Part shown: in pieces, positions 1 through 8,525 of the stretch
Numbering within the stretch: position 1 is the stretch's first letter
Layout of the letters: each line of letters begins with the position of its first letter
Assembly (NCBI RefSeq): GCF_046773475.1
Contig: NZ_CP177239.1
Span: 1,612,001 to 1,676,000 of the forward strand
Origin: Nitratireductor aquimarinus
GTDB lineage: Bacteria > Pseudomonadota > Alphaproteobacteria > Rhizobiales > Rhizobiaceae
Length of the DNA stretch: 64,000 nt
Reading direction: 5' to 3'
The notes under the pieces: model-generated
What the model was told of the DNA's origin: nothing
Seen by the model: only the letters and a program-made list of their open reading frames with translations
Databases searched by the model: none
Translations under genes and position numbers: made by a program

Positions 1-137
1 CGATGGAGCAGGATCGAATTGATCTGGCCAACAATGGCGGCTTTCAGCTTCAGCTCGGGTGCATCTTCAAGGCCGAGATCGGCGAAGACGTTGCCACTTC
101 CGACCTCAACCTCCAATGGGGACTGATCTTCGATCAT
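1..137 (-). CDS. HigA-like XRE-family antitoxin, N-terminal part only
   Basis: Partial gene running off the left edge; only the first 45 codons are present. The N-terminus contains the stretch GSGNVFADLGL, which is typical of the small XRE-type antitoxins paired with Gp49-like HigB toxins; the DNA-binding helix-turn-helix would lie beyond the edge. Its ATG overlaps the stop of the upstream toxin gene (ATGA), so the two are translationally coupled in the toxin-first order usual for higBA. By family knowledge the antitoxin neutralises the toxin and represses the shared promoter. Confidence 0.75.
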   Translation of the reverse strand, partial: MIEDQSPLEVEVGSGNVFADLGLEDAPELKLKAAIVGQINSILLH

Positions 138-514
138 CTCTTTTTCCTTTCCACTTTCTCTGCCGCAGCGAGTTCCTGCTTCACCCTGCTCAGTCTGGCT
201 TTGATCAAATCGATGTCGGGCTTCGGTGTCTTGATCCCGGTCTTCGATTTCTTCTGAAACGAATGCAGGACATAGATGTCCTCTCCAAGCTTCACGGCGT
301 ATACGGAACGATAGGTGTCGCCATCATGGTCCGCTACAATCTCGAAAACACCTGCACCCAGTCCGCTCATGGACTTGGTGTAGTCTGCCTTCCGGCCCAT
401 CTGCGCCTCGCTCAATGCGTATCCAACCTGCGTTCGAACATCCGTGGGGAAATCGAGCAGGCGCTTCTTCGAGTCGTAGAGCCACTTGATGGATCGTTCC
501 TGCTTCCGCGCCAA
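134..514 (-). CDS. HigB/RelE-type toxin, phage Gp49-like family
   Basis: 126-residue basic protein of the Gp49-like/HigB toxin family, normally a ribosome-dependent mRNA interferase. Family landmarks are the early KWLYDSKKRLLDFP segment, the GLGAGVFEI strand, RSVYAVKLGEDIYVLHSFQKKSK, which is given here only as the central beta-sheet region, and KTPKPDIDLIKARL near the end. I place the start at a TTG preceded by a purine-rich GGGTGGGAG; an ATG at 530 is in another frame. The last codon overlaps the antitoxin ATG. Length and order match a complete type II toxin-antitoxin module. Substrate preference cannot be read from sequence. Confidence 0.8.
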   Translation of the reverse strand: MARKQERSIKWLYDSKKRLLDFPTDVRTQVGYALSEAQMGRKADYTKSMSGLGAGVFEIVADHDGDTYRSVYAVKLGEDIYVLHSFQKKSKTGIKTPKPDIDLIKARLSRVKQELAAAEKVERKKR

Positions 515-531
515 TCTCCCACCCCTCCATT

Positions 532-549
532 TATACCAAAATAGGTATA
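532..549. promoter_or_regulatory. Putative operator of the higBA pair
   Basis: Perfect inverted repeat TATACC-N6-GGTATA lying 18 bp upstream of the toxin start, in an AT-rich patch. HigA-type antitoxins bind such palindromes to autoregulate. The position fits; binding itself is inferred. Confidence 0.5.
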
Positions 550-753
550 CCTTTTTTGTCTGTCAAAACCTTTCTGCGCAACCGCATCCCTTGGATAGAA
601 AACACGTCGACCTGTTTAGCGAGATCATTGGCCACTTCGCCCCAAAAACGAAACCCGGAGTGCTCCTTGTTGCCTCAGCATAAACTGCGGGAAGTTCGAA
701 CTTCCTACAGAACGGGGACCCAAATGGATGACCGGACGCGCGCACTACGTCAC

Positions 754-785
754 AAAAAGGCCCCGGCGCTTCGCACCGGGGCCTT
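754..785 (-). terminator. Rho-independent terminator of the BCCT gene
   Basis: Ten-base-pair stem AAGGCCCCGG/CCGGGGCCTT with a 9-nt loop, followed on the minus strand by five T. It sits 22 bp beyond the BCCT transporter stop. Confidence 0.85.
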
Positions 786-807
786 CTCTTAAGGCGAAGA
801 CCGAAAT

Positions 808-2397
808 TTAGTTCCCGGCCGCCCGCTCGCTCATCAGCGCCTTGTAGGTCGCATAAAGCATGACCACGAGCAGGATCGCGAACGGGAAACCGGTCGCAAT
901 TGCGCCCGCCTGAAGCGCGGCCAGCCCGCCGCCGAGCAACAGCACGATCGCCACCAGCCCTTCAAACAGCGCCCAGAAGACACGCTGCGCCACCGGCGCG
1001 TCGATCTTGCCGCCGGCAGTGATCGTGTCGATCACCAGCGACCCCGAATCCGAAGACGTTACGAAGAAGACGATCACCAGAATGATGCCGATCAGCGAGC
1101 TGATGCTGGCCAGCGGCAGATCAGCCAGCATCGCGAACAGCGAAAGCTCCGGCACATAGTCCACCACCGTCTGCTGAACGCCCGTATAGCCTTCTGCAAG
1201 AAACTGGTTCATGGCCGTGCCGCCGAACGTGGTCATCCAGAGGATGGAAACCAGTGTCGGAATGATCAGCACGCAGACGATGAACTCACGCACCGTGCGC
1301 CCCTTCGAGACGCGGGCGATGAACATGCCCACAAAAGGCGACCAGGAAATCCACCACGCCCAGTAGAACGTGGTCCAGCCATGCATGAAGCCGGTGTCTT
1401 CACGGCCGATCCAGTTCGAAAGCTGCGGCAGCTCCTTCACATAGGACCATGTGTTGGAGAAGAAGCCGGTGATGATCGCCAGCGTCGGGCCGAAGATGAT
1501 GACGAAGCCCAGAAGAAGGATGGCGAGCACCATGTTGATCTCGGAGAGGCGCTTCACGCCCGCATCGAGCCCCGCCACCACGGACACCAGCGCCACGCCG
1601 GTAATGCACATTATGAGCAGAACCTTGACCGTGTCGGTGTTGGGAACGCCGTAAAGCTCGTTGAGGCCGGCCAGCGCCTGCGACGCACCGAACCCCAGCG
1701 ATGTGGCCAGGCCGAACAGCGTGGCGAACACCGCCATAATGTCGATCAGATGCCCCGCCCAGCCGCGCACGCGCTCCCCGAGGATCGGGAAAAAGGCCGA
1801 GCGAATGGAGAGCGGCAGACCCTTGTTATAGGCGGCAAGCGAAAGCGAAAGCGCCAGAACCGCGTAGATCGCCCAGGGGTGAAGCCCCCAGTGGAAGATG
1901 GTCGCCGCCATGCCCATTTCGCGGGCGGCCGGAACCGCTTCCGCAACCAGCTGTCCGTCGACAACGGGCGGGGTGAGGCCGAGCGGCGGATTGTTGAAAT
2001 GATACATCGGCTCAAGCACGCCGAAGAACATCAGGCCGATACCCATGCCGGCGGCAAACAGCATCGCGAACCAGCCGGAATAGGAATATTCGGGCACGGC
2101 GTCCTTGCCGCCCAGCCTGACCTTTCCGAGCGGCGTCAACGCCACCACAATGCAGAACAGAACAAACAGATTGGCCGACAGCATGAAGACCCAGTCAAAG
2201 GTCGAGGTCAGCCAGACCCTGAGACCGCCAAGCGCTTCGCCGGCGATATCGCGGAAAATCAGCGTGACGATCACAAATGCGACGATCAGCACGGCGGAAA
2301 TGAAGAATACGGGATTGTGAACATCAAGACCAAGCAGACGGACATTGTCTTGCCCCGGCTCGAGTCCGTGGTCCTCCTCAATGACTTGATTTGACAT
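808..2397 (-). CDS. BCCT family betaine/carnitine/choline transporter
   Basis: 529-residue inner-membrane secondary transporter with about twelve hydrophobic segments. The BCCT signature around residue 345 is clear: YWAWWISWSPFVGMFIAR followed by SKGRTVREF. The GMGIGLMFFGVLEP segment is also typical, and its GMGIG form suggests sodium-coupled uptake of trimethylammonium compounds such as glycine betaine or choline. Length fits the core family without the long cytoplasmic tail of BetT, so osmosensing by a C-terminal tail is less likely. It is monocistronic: a strong terminator follows and no gene is close upstream. The exact substrate cannot be assigned. Confidence 0.93.
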   Translation of the reverse strand: MSNQVIEEDHGLEPGQDNVRLLGLDVHNPVFFISAVLIVAFVIVTLIFRDIAGEALGGLRVWLTSTFDWVFMLSANLFVLFCIVVALTPLGKVRLGGKDAVPEYSYSGWFAMLFAAGMGIGLMFFGVLEPMYHFNNPPLGLTPPVVDGQLVAEAVPAAREMGMAATIFHWGLHPWAIYAVLALSLSLAAYNKGLPLSIRSAFFPILGERVRGWAGHLIDIMAVFATLFGLATSLGFGASQALAGLNELYGVPNTDTVKVLLIMCITGVALVSVVAGLDAGVKRLSEINMVLAILLLGFVIIFGPTLAIITGFFSNTWSYVKELPQLSNWIGREDTGFMHGWTTFYWAWWISWSPFVGMFIARVSKGRTVREFIVCVLIIPTLVSILWMTTFGGTAMNQFLAEGYTGVQQTVVDYVPELSLFAMLADLPLASISSLIGIILVIVFFVTSSDSGSLVIDTITAGGKIDAPVAQRVFWALFEGLVAIVLLLGGGLAALQAGAIATGFPFAILLVVMLYATYKALMSERAAGN

Positions 2398-2822
2398 GTT
2401 TCACTCCATCTCTGTCCGAGGGCTGGAAGCAAACGACAGTATGGCCGCCCACCACCGGAGCGCTCCTCCACAGGAGAAAATTTGGCCCAAAAGCGCCATC
2501 GCACATGGTCTGTATGCGACCTCAACGGTGTGGATTGAGACCAGAATCAGTCAAATAGTCGGCTAGCGGAACACGGCAAGTTCAACAAAAGGGGTGATTC
2601 TCGCCCAAATGCCTGTTTCGCCTTCGGAACCACCTCCGTTTGAACGGGGGAATTCACAGAATTAGGATTTAAATCGTCACAAACTATGCTTGTGATACCG
2701 AGTTTTGCCGGATTTCATGTGCATGGTATACGGCGATAGGGACATTGTTATATCAGACAGCTTCAAGCGGAACCAAATTGGCTTTCGAAGCTTATGATCA
2801 AGAAAAGAGTTGGAGAGGTTTT
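2398..2822. other. Intergenic region without a recognised gene
   Basis: 425 bp between the divergent BCCT transporter and lipoprotein genes. It must hold both promoters and becomes AT-rich near 2660-2700. I see no RNA gene, repeat or credible small reading frame, and no promoter boxes I would defend. Confidence 0.5.
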
Positions 2823-3092
2823 ATGAAAAAGTCACTGCTTATCGTTCCGGCGCTGCTTCTGGGCGTTGCGGCCTGCACCCCCACCCAGCAGGGCGCAGCC
2901 TTCGGCGGCGCCAGCGGCGCAGCCATCGGCGCGCTCGCTTCCGGCAACAAGGTTGAAGGCGCGCTCATCGGCGGCGCAGTCGGCACCGTGGCCGGCGCTC
3001 TGGTCGGTCGTTCGCAGGAAAACAGAAACGTCTGCGTCTACCGCGACGAGTATGGCCGCCGCTACGAAGCGCGCTGCCCGCAGGGTTACTGA
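2823..3092 (+). CDS. Small glycine-zipper lipoprotein
   Basis: 89-residue predicted lipoprotein. Residues 1-18 form a signal peptide ending in the lipobox LGVAAC, so Cys18-19 would be lipidated. The middle is a glycine-zipper of GxxxG repeats (AAFGGASGAAIGALASG, then GALIGGAVGTVAGALVG), and the end is a short YRDEYGRRYEARCPQGY tail. The frame is open from 2745, but ATG 2823 has GGAGAGG five bases upstream and starts exactly at the signal peptide. Such proteins sit in the outer membrane or periplasm and are common in rhizobia; function is not established. A terminator follows. Confidence 0.8.
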   Translation: MKKSLLIVPALLLGVAACTPTQQGAAFGGASGAAIGALASGNKVEGALIGGAVGTVAGALVGRSQENRNVCVYRDEYGRRYEARCPQGY

Positions 3093-3131
3093 TCTGACTG
3101 GCAGCGCCCCGCGCTGCCCCTTAAAATCTGC

Positions 3132-3163
3132 AAAGGCCGGGATGCACATGCATCCCGGCCTTT
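3132..3163 (+). terminator. Rho-independent terminator of the lipoprotein gene
   Basis: Fourteen-base-pair perfect stem (AAAGGCCGGGATGC with its complement) and a 4-nt loop, ending in TTTCTCTT. It lies 40 bp after the lipoprotein stop. Confidence 0.85.
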
Positions 3164-3252
3164 CTCTTGTCCGGATCACCCGATCCGTCATGCCTGCCCG
3201 TCATGACTACAAGACCCGCTTCCCCATGGTTCGCGCTTCTTCCCGGCGACGA

Positions 3253-3268
3253 ATTGACTTTTGTCAAT
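3253..3268. promoter_or_regulatory. Putative SorC-regulator operator (autoregulation)
   Basis: Palindrome ATTGAC-TTTT-GTCAAT located 32 bp before the regulator start codon. The same GTCAA/TTGAC half-sites recur in the mtnK/ABC-transporter divergent region at 11151-11173, which links the two transcription units to one regulator. Binding is inferred. Confidence 0.5.
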
Positions 3269-3299
3269 CACCATGAATAATGTCGAAAGGAGGCGCGGA

Positions 3300-4265
3300 A
3301 TGGCTTATCGTCCGGCAGAACAGATCATACACAAGGCCGCCTGGCTTTATTACACGCACGGCCTGCGTCAGGACGAGGTTGCGCAGCGGCTGAACATTTC
3401 GCGCGCGTCCGTGGCGCTTTATCTGCGCAAGGCGCGCGAAGCCGGCATCGTCAACATCTCCACCTCCACGCATCTCTTCAGCGGCGAGCGTCTTGCCCGC
3501 CAGATGGAAGACGCGTTCGGCCTTGAGACCGTCTGGCTCGTCGGCGAGGACGCGCTTTCGCCCTCTCCCGCTTCCGAGATCCCCACGCTTGCTGCCAATG
3601 TGTTTCTGGAGATGGTCGAGAACGGCAATCAGGTCTGCGTTGCCTGGGGCCGCACCGTCTACGACATCGCCGATGCGATGAGCTACGCCGACCGTGAGGG
3701 CGTCACGGTGGTGGAGATGTGCGGCAATCTCGGCTCGCCCTATGCCTACCGTCCCGACCAGTGCACCATGGAGATTGCCCGCCGGCTGAACGCCAAGGGT
3801 CTGAATTTCTACGCCCCGCTGGTGCTCAGCACCGAGGAGCTGGCGCGCGCCCTGCGCGAGGAGCCGGTCATCCGCGAGCAGCTCGACGGGATCAGCGCCT
3901 GCGACATGGCGCTCTTCACGGTCGGCGCGCTGGACGCCGACAGCCACGTTATCAAATGCGGCGCGCTCAGCCTTGAAGAGCTTGAACGGCTGAAAACAAT
4001 GGGCGCGACCGGCGTCATTGCCGGGCAGATCATCACCGCCGACGGCACCCTGCTCGACTGCGATTACAACCGGCGCATGATCTCTGCCGATTTCGACGCC
4101 ATCCGCGCCATTCCCCGGCGGCTCATGGTGGTGCAGGAGGACGAGAAGTTCGAGCCCCTGCAGGCCGCCATCGCCGGCCGTTTCTTCACCCATCTGGTGA
4201 CCACGTCATCCATGGCGACGAAGCTTCTGAAGCACCACACCGCCAGTGAACCCACGCCGGCCTGA
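3300..4265 (+). CDS. SorC/DeoR-type sugar-sensing transcriptional regulator
   Basis: 321-residue regulator. The N-terminus has a helix-turn-helix (LRQDEVAQRLNISRASVALY), followed by the SorC sugar-binding domain with WGRTVYDIADAM and a C-terminal GVIAGQIITADG segment, as in phosphosugar-responsive regulators. ATG 3300 is preceded by a perfect AAAGGAGG six bases away, so I prefer it to the in-frame ATG 39 bp upstream. It is followed after about 75 bp by the aldolase/dehydrogenase gene on the same strand, which makes it the likely regulator of the salvage regulon. The inducer may be a phosphorylated sugar made by MtnK or MtnA; this is inference. Confidence 0.88.
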   Translation: MAYRPAEQIIHKAAWLYYTHGLRQDEVAQRLNISRASVALYLRKAREAGIVNISTSTHLFSGERLARQMEDAFGLETVWLVGEDALSPSPASEIPTLAANVFLEMVENGNQVCVAWGRTVYDIADAMSYADREGVTVVEMCGNLGSPYAYRPDQCTMEIARRLNAKGLNFYAPLVLSTEELARALREEPVIREQLDGISACDMALFTVGALDADSHVIKCGALSLEELERLKTMGATGVIAGQIITADGTLLDCDYNRRMISADFDAIRAIPRRLMVVQEDEKFEPLQAAIAGRFFTHLVTTSSMATKLLKHHTASEPTPA

Positions 4266-4302
4266 TCAACGCCAGCCTGACCCACCCCGGCCTGATTGAC
4301 GC
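4258..4302 (+). repeat. Three 15-bp imperfect tandem repeats
   Basis: Units CGGCCTGATCAACGC, CAGCCTGACCCACCC and CGGCCTGATTGACGC lie end to end across the stop of the regulator gene. Unit length is a multiple of three. They may be a slippage product; no function is apparent. Confidence 0.55.
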
Positions 4303-4340
4303 CGGCAAGCGCAACCCTTCAAGACACGTACAGGACAGAC

Positions 4341-6395
4341 ATGCAGAACCTCTGGAAAGACAGCGAAGCCGAAAAGCTTGTCGAGCACTATGCGCAGAAG
4401 GGCGTCGCACGCGACCTGGCGCTGCGCGTCTACACGACCCGTCTTCTGGGCGGCGAGCCACGCCTCGTGCTGCATGGCGGCGGCAACACCTCGCTGAAGA
4501 GCCGCGCCACCGACATTCTGGGCCGCGAATATGATGTTCTGTGCGTCAAGGGCAGCGGCTGGGACATGGGCGTGATCGAGCCACAGGGCCTGCCTGCCGT
4601 GAAGATGGACGCGCTTCTGGCCGCCCGCGAACTGCCCTCCCTGTCGGATGAAGACATGGTGGCGATGCAGCGTGCAAACCTCATCGATCCGGGTTCTCCC
4701 AACCCGTCCATCGAAACGCTTCTGCACGCCTTCCTGCCGCACAAATTCGTCGACCACACCCATTCCACCGCGATCCTCGCACTGGTTGACCAGGAAGATT
4801 CCGAAGCGCTCTGCAAGAAGGTCTTCGGCGACCGGCTCGGCTTCGTGCCCTACATCAAGCCGGGCTTCGACCTCGCCAAGGAAGCCGCCGACATCTATGA
4901 CGCAAACCCGTCCGTCGAGGGCCTGATCCTCGACAAGCACGGCATCTTCACCTTCGCCGAGGACGCCAAGACGGCCTACGATCTCATGATCGAGTTCGTC
5001 ACCATGGCCGAGGATTATGTCGCCGGGCACGGCAAGACGCCGTTCAACCCGGTGGCGCTGCCGAAGGAACTCGCCACCCCGTCGCAGATCATGCCCTATC
5101 TGCGTGGCGCGATCGCCATCGATGAGGGCGAAGGCAAATATGGCCGCATGGTCTGCGACTTCCGCACCTCGCCAAAGATCCTCGACTATGTGAACGCCGA
5201 CACCGCCGAAGAGCTCGCCACCCGCGGCGTCTCCACGCCGGATCTTTCGATCCGCATCAAGACCGGCCCCATGGTTCTGCCCGCCCCCGAGGCCGGCAAG
5301 CTCGACGCCTATGGCAAGATCATCCGCGAAAAGGTCGCCGCGTTCTCGGACCGCTACAAGGACTATTTCGAGACCAACAACGCCGCCAACGATGTGGAGC
5401 GCACCATGCTCGACACCATGCCACGCCTGACGCTGGTGCGCGGTCTCGGTCTCATCGGCCATGGCCGCAGCATGAAGGAAGCGAAGATCGCCGCCGATGT
5501 GGGCGAAATGCTGGTGGAAGCCGTCACCGGCGCCGAGGCCATCGGCTCTTTCCATCCGCTGGCGCTCTCCGACCTCTTCGAGCTTGAATACTGGTCTCTC
5601 GAACAGGCCAAGCTCGCGTCCAACAAGCCCAAGCCGCTGTCCGGCCAGGTCACGCTGGTAACCGGCGGCGCCGGTGCAATCGGCGCAGCCACGGCGAAGC
5701 TGTTTGCCTCGCAGGGCGCGCATGTGGTCGTCGTCGACATGCATGCCGACAAGGCCAGGGATGTGGCCAAATCCATTGGCAATGGCGCAATCGGCATCGG
5801 CGCGGACGTGACCGACGCGACTGCCGTGCGCGCCGCCTTCGACAGGGCGCGTGATGTGTTCGGCGGCGTCGACATCGTGGTCTCCAACGCGGGTGCGGCC
5901 TGGGAAGGCAAGATCGGTGAGCTGGAAGACGCCACGCTGCGCCAGAGCTTTGAGCTCAACTTCTTCGCCCATCAGAGCGTGGCGCAGAACGCGGTGCGCC
6001 TCTTCAAACAGCAGGGCACCGGCGGCGTTCTGCTCTTCAACACCTCCAAACAGGCAGTCAATCCGGGAGCGAATTTCGGCGCTTACGGCCTGCCCAAGGC
6101 GGCAACGCTGTTCCTTTCGCGGCAATATGCGCTGGATTACGGCTCCATCGGTGTGCGTTCCAACGCGGTCAACGCCGACCGCATCCGCTCCGGCCTCCTC
6201 ACCAACGAGATGATCGCCAACCGCTCCACCGCGCGCGGCGTCTCGGAGAGGGACTATATGGGCGGCAATCTTCTCGGCCTTGAAGTGCGCGCCGAAGACG
6301 TGGCGCAGGCTTTCCTGAACCACGCCCTTGCCGAACGCACCACCGCCGACGTCACCACCGTCGACGGCGGCAACATCGCAGCCGCCCTGCGATAA
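4341..6395 (+). CDS. Bifunctional class II aldolase / short-chain dehydrogenase
   Basis: 684-residue fusion of the rhizobial RhaD type. Residues 1 to about 390 are a class II (zinc) sugar-phosphate aldolase, with the phosphate loop HGGGNTS from His45, the metal ligands in HTHSTAILAL (His139, His141) and DKHGIFTF. From about 435 comes an SDR domain with the Rossmann motif TGGAGAIG, the NAG motif SNAGAAW and catalytic Tyr582/Lys586 (YGLPK). Such fusions cleave a ketose-1-phosphate to DHAP and an aldehyde, then oxidise or reduce the aldehyde. In rhizobia the known substrate is rhamnulose-1-phosphate, but here there is no rhamnose isomerase or kinase. The neighbours mtnK and mtnA point to 5-methylthioribulose- or 5-deoxyribulose-1-phosphate. 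Start ATG 4341 matches the usual family N-terminus. Confidence 0.9.
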   Translation: MQNLWKDSEAEKLVEHYAQKGVARDLALRVYTTRLLGGEPRLVLHGGGNTSLKSRATDILGREYDVLCVKGSGWDMGVIEPQGLPAVKMDALLAARELPSLSDEDMVAMQRANLIDPGSPNPSIETLLHAFLPHKFVDHTHSTAILALVDQEDSEALCKKVFGDRLGFVPYIKPGFDLAKEAADIYDANPSVEGLILDKHGIFTFAEDAKTAYDLMIEFVTMAEDYVAGHGKTPFNPVALPKELATPSQIMPYLRGAIAIDEGEGKYGRMVCDFRTSPKILDYVNADTAEELATRGVSTPDLSIRIKTGPMVLPAPEAGKLDAYGKIIREKVAAFSDRYKDYFETNNAANDVERTMLDTMPRLTLVRGLGLIGHGRSMKEAKIAADVGEMLVEAVTGAEAIGSFHPLALSDLFELEYWSLEQAKLASNKPKPLSGQVTLVTGGAGAIGAATAKLFASQGAHVVVVDMHADKARDVAKSIGNGAIGIGADVTDATAVRAAFDRARDVFGGVDIVVSNAGAAWEGKIGELEDATLRQSFELNFFAHQSVAQNAVRLFKQQGTGGVLLFNTSKQAVNPGANFGAYGLPKAATLFLSRQYALDYGSIGVRSNAVNADRIRSGLLTNEMIANRSTARGVSERDYMGGNLLGLEVRAEDVAQAFLNHALAERTTADVTTVDGGNIAAALR

Positions 6396-6905
6396 GGACG
6401 CCGGCATACGGGCATTGGCCGTCCCGGCATGGCCCCTCGGGTCAAAGCCCGAGGGTGACGAATGGCAGGAGTGGTGGCGTCAATCGCGGATGCCGACGAT
6501 CTGCATCCTCCCGCCCCACCCATTCGTCATGCCCGGCCCCCGAGCCGGGTATCCATGCCTGAACGGCAGAACAAGAAGCGCAGCCCAAAAGCCGCGCTTT
6601 CCTTCTCCCCGCCAGCGGGGAGAAGGTACCGGCAGGCGGATGAGGGGCGAGCGCCAACGCTCACAACCTCGCACCCGCCATCCCGCCCTCGCCCTTCGAC
6701 AAGCTCAGGATGAGGGCTTGCGTTGCTGTGTCATCACAAAACATTCCCGCACACTTCAAGCCGCCATACGCCTCCCTGCCCTTTCCCTCATCCTGAGCCT
6801 GTCGAAGGGCGTGGGAAAGGGCACGCACCATCATCTCCGCGCAAACAACAATGGCGGCCTGAAAGCCGCCCTCACCGATCCATTCTCGCGCGACATTGGG
6901 CCCGC
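6370..6905. repeat. Tandem duplication, copy 1 (repeat-rich intergenic DNA)
   Basis: First of two directly repeated units about 535 bp long and mostly identical apart from scattered changes and small indels. It begins inside the last codons of the aldolase gene (GCAACATCGCA) and ends near a decayed copy of the ABC-operon terminator. Inside are several palindromic elements: a CCCTCGGG hairpin at 6435-6455, a GCCCGGCCCCCGAGCCGGG hairpin near 6533, a 50-bp element at 6601-6650, and an inverted pair around CCCTTCGACAAGCTCAGG at about 6687 and 6795. No protein gene is credible; open frames here are by-products of the repeats. Confidence 0.85.
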
Positions 6906-7412
6906 GCAACATCGCACCCGCCCTGCGATAAGGACGCCGGCATACGGGCATTGGCCGTCCCGGCATGGCCCCTCGGGTCAAAGCCCGAGGGTGACGAATG
7001 GCAGGAGTGGTGGCGTCAATCTCGGATGCCGACGAGCTGCATCATCCCGCCCCCCATTCGTCATGCCCGGCCCCCGAGCCGGGTATCCATGCCTGAAGGG
7101 CAAATCAAAAGGGCAGCCCAAGAGCCGCGCTTTCCTTCTCCCCGCCAGCGGGGAGAAGGTGCCGGCAGGCGGATGAGGGGCGCACGCCAACGCTCACAAG
7201 ATCGCACCCGCCATCCCGCCCTCGCCCTTCGACGCGCTCAGGATGAGGGCTTGCGTTGTCATATCATCGCGAAACATGCCTCCCGGCTTCCAGCCGCACC
7301 CCGTATCCCTGCCCTTTCCCTCATCCTGAGCTTGTCGAAGGGCGAGGGAAAGGGCACGCACCACCATCTCCGCGCAAACAAAAAGGGCGGCCCGCAAGCC
7401 GCCCTTTCCATT
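6906..7412. repeat. Tandem duplication, copy 2
   Basis: Second unit, offset from copy 1 by 536 bp at its left end and 533 bp at its right end. It carries a stranded fragment of the aldolase gene 3' end (6906-6930, with CCCTGCGATAA but a changed codon before it), the same four palindromic elements, and the intact terminator of the minus-strand ABC operon. Both units therefore reach into features of the two flanking convergent genes, which shows that the spacer itself was duplicated. Confidence 0.85.
7380..7407 (-). terminator. Terminator of the ABC importer operon
   Basis: Ten-base-pair stem AAAGGGCGGC/GCCGCCCTTT with a 6-nt loop and a T-run on the minus strand, 23 bp beyond the binding-protein stop. 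The equivalent site in copy 1 (about 6848-6872) has mismatches and has lost the T-run. Confidence 0.8.
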
Positions 7413-7429
7413 CCACCCAACGCACTGCC

Positions 7430-8485
7430 TCAGTCGCGCGCAGGCAGCGGCATCCAGTCCGGCACCGCCACATCGGCATGGGCAAACTGCGGCATCTTCG
7501 CCGACAGATCGTCCATGTTCTTGATGTCGCCATCGTTGAGCGCCTGCTGCGTGATCAGCGTCGGCGGAACGATGACGCTCTTGCCCGGCTCCTCGCCGGC
7601 CAGAAGCATGGCGAGCGCGCGCACCGAAACCTCGCCCACAACGGCAGGGTTCGTGGCGGCGGTGGCGACCCAGGCGCTGCCCGGCTCACGCATGGCCGAA
7701 ATATCGGCCGTCGAAACGTCAGCCGAATAGATCTTGATGCCATCGGAAAGGCCGGCCTCGTCTACGGCGATCTTCACGCCCTTGGCGAACTCGTCATAGG
7801 GCGCGAACATGACCTGGATGTCCGGATTTGCCGTCACCACCGAGCGCGCCTGGTTGGCGACCGAGTTGGCGATCGGATTGTCGAGCGTGCCGAACTGCGC
7901 CACTTCCTCGATGCCCGGATATTTTTCCTTGAATTCGCGCCAGGTCTCGTCGCGGCGATCGAGCGGTGCAATGCCGGCCACATAAACATAGCCTGCCTTC
8001 CACGCTTCGCCATTGTCGGCAACGGCCTGCTCAAGCGCCAGACGCGCCAGATCCCGGTCGGACTGCTCGATCTGCGGGATCGCATCATTTTCGACATTCA
8101 CGTCGAAGGCCACGACCTTGATGCCCGCATCGACGGCGCGCTGGGCAGCCTCCTTCATGGATTCGGTCAGGCCGTGCTGGATGATGATGCCATCAACGCC
8201 AAGCGCAATCGCCTGATCCACCATGTCGGCCTGAAGCGCGGCGTCCTGGCGGCTGTCGAGCACGCGCAGGTTCACACCCAGCGCCTCGGACTGCTTTTCC
8301 ACGCCCGAAAGATAAGCCTGGAAGAAGTCGCCCGTGGAAAGATAGCGCACCAGCGCAATCTCCACATCACCCGGATTGTCGAACGGCGCGGGCTTGTCCT
8401 GTGCGCCGGCGGCTGCCGGCAGAAGCATGGTCGCGCCGGCCAGCGCCACGGCCATCTTGCCCAGAAGTCTGCGTGAAATTTCCAT
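7430..8485 (-). CDS. Sugar ABC transporter periplasmic binding protein (RbsB-like)
   Basis: 351-residue periplasmic protein of the type I (ribose/galactose-like) binding family. Residues 1-27 are a signal peptide ending AAAGAQD; the twin arginine at positions 5-6 is not enough to claim Tat export. The fold is marked by VDQAIALGVDGIIIQ, DAGIKVVAFDVNVEN and the hinge segment IMFAPYDEFAKG-like region. ATG 8485 follows GGAGGAG by seven bases and begins at the signal peptide, so an upstream in-frame start was rejected. It is the last gene of the importer operon. Beside mtnK, mtnA and the aldolase, the ligand is probably a pentose-like compound such as methylthioribose, 5-deoxyribose or a deoxyhexose; this is inference. 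Confidence 0.87.
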   Translation of the reverse strand: MEISRRLLGKMAVALAGATMLLPAAAGAQDKPAPFDNPGDVEIALVRYLSTGDFFQAYLSGVEKQSEALGVNLRVLDSRQDAALQADMVDQAIALGVDGIIIQHGLTESMKEAAQRAVDAGIKVVAFDVNVENDAIPQIEQSDRDLARLALEQAVADNGEAWKAGYVYVAGIAPLDRRDETWREFKEKYPGIEEVAQFGTLDNPIANSVANQARSVVTANPDIQVMFAPYDEFAKGVKIAVDEAGLSDGIKIYSADVSTADISAMREPGSAWVATAATNPAVVGEVSVRALAMLLAGEEPGKSVIVPPTLITQQALNDGDIKNMDDLSAKMPQFAHADVAVPDWMPLPARD

Positions 8486-8525
8486 ACTCTTTCTCCTCCA
8501 CTGCCTGTTTGCTTTTGAACGGGCG

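Noticed and set aside
134..514. Prophage remnant, because the toxin family is named after a phage protein
   Set aside because: The family is common in chromosomal toxin-antitoxin pairs, and no other phage gene is nearby.
2745..2822. 26-residue N-terminal extension of the lipoprotein
   Set aside because: It would bury the lipoprotein signal peptide; ATG 2823 has its own ribosome site.
4266..6407. A 700-codon open frame antisense to the aldolase/dehydrogenase gene
   Set aside because: High GC makes stop codons rare on the opposite strand. The product is His/Arg/Gly-rich with no motif or ribosome site, while the sense frame has two complete enzyme domains.
6370..7412. Possible CRISPR array or insertion sequence
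   Set aside because: There are two long units, not short regularly spaced repeats. No transposase frame, terminal inverted repeats or target-site duplication was found.
6328..7730. Several open frames of 280-400 codons through the duplicated spacer
   Set aside because: They run through palindromic repeats and into the antisense of the binding-protein gene; translations such as PHPPAGTFSPLAGRR are well-known spurious products of these repeats.
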